The notes below the pieces were generated by a model. The model did not search any database and was not told the origin of the DNA. It was given only the letters and a program-made list of their open reading frames with translations. Of a stretch of 16,782 bases of DNA, positions 15,416-16,782 are shown one piece after another (position 1 is the stretch's first letter; every line of letters begins with the position of its first letter). The stretch lies in assembly GCA_002435545.1 (NCBI GenBank), contig DJNB01000103.1:9899-26680 (forward strand), read 5' to 3'. The DNA is from Lachnoclostridium sp. UBA6475 (GTDB lineage: Bacteria > Bacillota > Clostridia > Lachnospirales > Lachnospiraceae). The translations under genes were made by a program, and so were the position numbers.

Positions 15416-16782
15416 ATGAAGAAGCAAGCATTTAATCCGTATCTTCCCTCTTGGGAGTACATTCCGGACGGAGAACCCTATGTGTTTGGAGACCGGGTAT
15501 ATGTATATGGTTCGCATGACTATTATAATGGTTATGTATTTTGTATGGGAGATTATGTGGGGTGGTCAGCCCCTATCGATGATCTTGGAAATTGGCGGTA
15601 TGAAGGTGTAATCTATGAAAAGACCGCAGATCCATTGAATAAAGAGGGAAAAATGTGTTTGTATGCACCGGATATTACAGTGGGATCAGATGGAAGATAT
15701 TATCTGTATTATGTATTAGATAAAGTATCCCTGGTGTCTGTGGCAGTTAGTGACAGCCCTGCCGGTCCGTTTTCTTTCTATGGTTATGTAAAAGATAAAG
15801 AGGGAGTGCGGCTGGGGGACAGACCTCAGGATGAACCGCAATTTGACCCCGGAGTTCTTACAGAAAATGGAAAAACATATTTATATACCGGATTTTGCGG
15901 ACCGGGAGACAAAAGCCGTTCCGGGGCCTGGTGCTGTGTGCTGGGAGAAGATATGCTGACGATGGAAGAGGAACCGGTTTGTGTTGTACCCGGATGTGAG
16001 TATAGTGCGGGAACTTCTTTTGAAGGACATGCGTTTTTCGAAGCTTCCTCCATCCGGAAAGCAGGGGATACGTATTACTTTATTTATTCTTCGGAAGTGA
16101 TGCATGAACTCTGCTATGCAACAAGCAAATCACCATTGGGAGATTTTGTATACGGTGGCGTGATCGTAAGTAATAGTGATTTACATATTGATACCTATAA
16201 ACCAGCCGATATGCCAATGGCTTATGGAGCAAATAATCATGGAAGTATCGTGCAGATCAGGGATCAGTGGTATGTTTTTTACCATCGCCATACGAATGGA
16301 AACTGGTACAGCAGACAAGGATGTGCCGAGCCGGTCACGATTGCAGAAGATGGAAGCATCGCACAGGTAGAAATTACCTCATGTGGTTTAAATGGTGGTC
16401 CGCTTGCCGGCGAGGGCGAATACCCGGCTTATCTTGCCTGTCATTTGTTTACAGATAAACCGTCTGTGTATGTTGGGGGAGATGCATTTCCAAAAGTAAT
16501 GCAGGATGGAAAAGACGGAGATGAGGAAATTGGTTATGTCGGTAATATCCAAAATTCGGCGTCCATTGGATTTAAGTATTTTGATATGAAGCATGTGAAT
16601 AAAATCCGGGTGACGATGCGTGGATATATCAGTGGAGAGATGGAAGTAAGAACGACATGGGATGGAGAGGTACTTGCGAGTCTGCCAATTCAATTTTCCA
16701 ATGTATGGGAAACGTATGAGAGTGAAATTCAAATTCCCGATGGAATCCATTCTTTGTATTTCACGTTTCGCGGAGATGGAAA
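15416..16782 (+). CDS. Glycoside hydrolase family 43 protein (3' partial)
   Basis: Reading from ATG 15416 stays open to the window end (455 codons). The N-terminus (NPYLPSWEYIPDGEPYVFGD) is a five-bladed beta-propeller GH43 start. Likely catalytic acids are Asp18 (PDGEP, base), Asp86 (YAPDITVG, pKa modulator) and Glu209 (FFEASSIRK, acid); GANNHG near residue 265 is also typical. The region after about residue 360 looks like a CBM6-type beta-sandwich (residues such as GNIQNSASIGFKYF), so only a few residues may be missing at the end. No signal peptide is present, suggesting an intracellular enzyme acting on imported oligosaccharides, such as arabino- or xylo-oligosaccharides; the substrate is not determined. 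AAGGAGAGG (15399-15407) lies 8 nt before the ATG. It is 21 nt after metA with no terminator between, although a functional link is unlikely. Confidence 0.9.
   Translation, partial: MKKQAFNPYLPSWEYIPDGEPYVFGDRVYVYGSHDYYNGYVFCMGDYVGWSAPIDDLGNWRYEGVIYEKTADPLNKEGKMCLYAPDITVGSDGRYYLYYVLDKVSLVSVAVSDSPAGPFSFYGYVKDKEGVRLGDRPQDEPQFDPGVLTENGKTYLYTGFCGPGDKSRSGAWCCVLGEDMLTMEEEPVCVVPGCEYSAGTSFEGHAFFEASSIRKAGDTYYFIYSSEVMHELCYATSKSPLGDFVYGGVIVSNSDLHIDTYKPADMPMAYGANNHGSIVQIRDQWYVFYHRHTNGNWYSRQGCAEPVTIAEDGSIAQVEITSCGLNGGPLAGEGEYPAYLACHLFTDKPSVYVGGDAFPKVMQDGKDGDEEIGYVGNIQNSASIGFKYFDMKHVNKIRVTMRGYISGEMEVRTTWDGEVLASLPIQFSNVWETYESEIQIPDGIHSLYFTFRGDG

Noticed and set aside
1..16782. CRISPR array, tRNA, rRNA, insertion sequence or prophage attachment site
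   Set aside because: No regularly spaced repeats, transposase or integrase reading frame, terminal inverted repeats or tRNA-like cloverleaf were seen in the intergenic regions, which are all short.

Overview
The window reads as a chromosomal segment of an anaerobic, low-to-mid-GC Gram-positive bacterium, most likely a Clostridia member of the Lachnospiraceae type. The basis is strong AGGAGG-type ribosome binding sites, sigma-A-like promoters with TGn extended -10 boxes, oxygen-sensitive ThiH for thiazole synthesis, an RnhB/orphan FlhB-C-domain gene pair, and a clostridial-style type IV pilus cluster. All genes lie on the + strand. The genus cannot be fixed from the sequence alone.

Region 1 (1-10296) is the distal part of a type IV pilus/type II secretion-like operon. 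It holds a PilM-PilN fusion cut by the left edge, a PilO-like protein, four proteins with prepilin-type N-termini (390, 785, 165 and 202 aa), and a 1106-aa membrane-anchored protein that resembles DUF5057 proteins. Gene gaps are 1-28 nt, and a perfect 12-bp hairpin terminator follows at 10333-10366. Three prepilins keep Glu5, while the very large one has Met at that position. This is the pattern of a GspH/I/J/K-like initiating tip complex, so this half of the operon probably encodes the inner-membrane platform (PilM/N/O) plus a giant pilus tip. The ATPases, PilC, prepilin peptidase and major pilin are not in the window and would be expected upstream.

Region 2 (10384-11451) is housekeeping: RNase HII (rnhB) and a 93-aa protein equal to the cytoplasmic C-terminal domain of the FlhB/YscU export switch, with no membrane part.

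Region 3 (11455-14442) is a thiazole-branch thiamine operon: promoter, a tiny terminator-embedded leader RNA matching the architecture of the thiS-motif (HMP-PP) riboswitch, then thiS, thiG, thiH and a ThiE-superfamily gene whose motifs are those of TenI (thiazole tautomerase) rather than ThiE. The operon therefore makes only the thiazole half of thiamine, and a leader sensing the pyrimidine half would balance the two branches. ThiS ends in GGGC rather than GG, and no thiF is present.

Region 4 (14426-16782) has its own promoter, then metA (with Asp at specificity position 111, suggesting acetyl-CoA use), and 21 nt further a GH43 family glycoside hydrolase that runs off the right edge just short of its expected end. 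No stretch over 300 bases lacks a gene.
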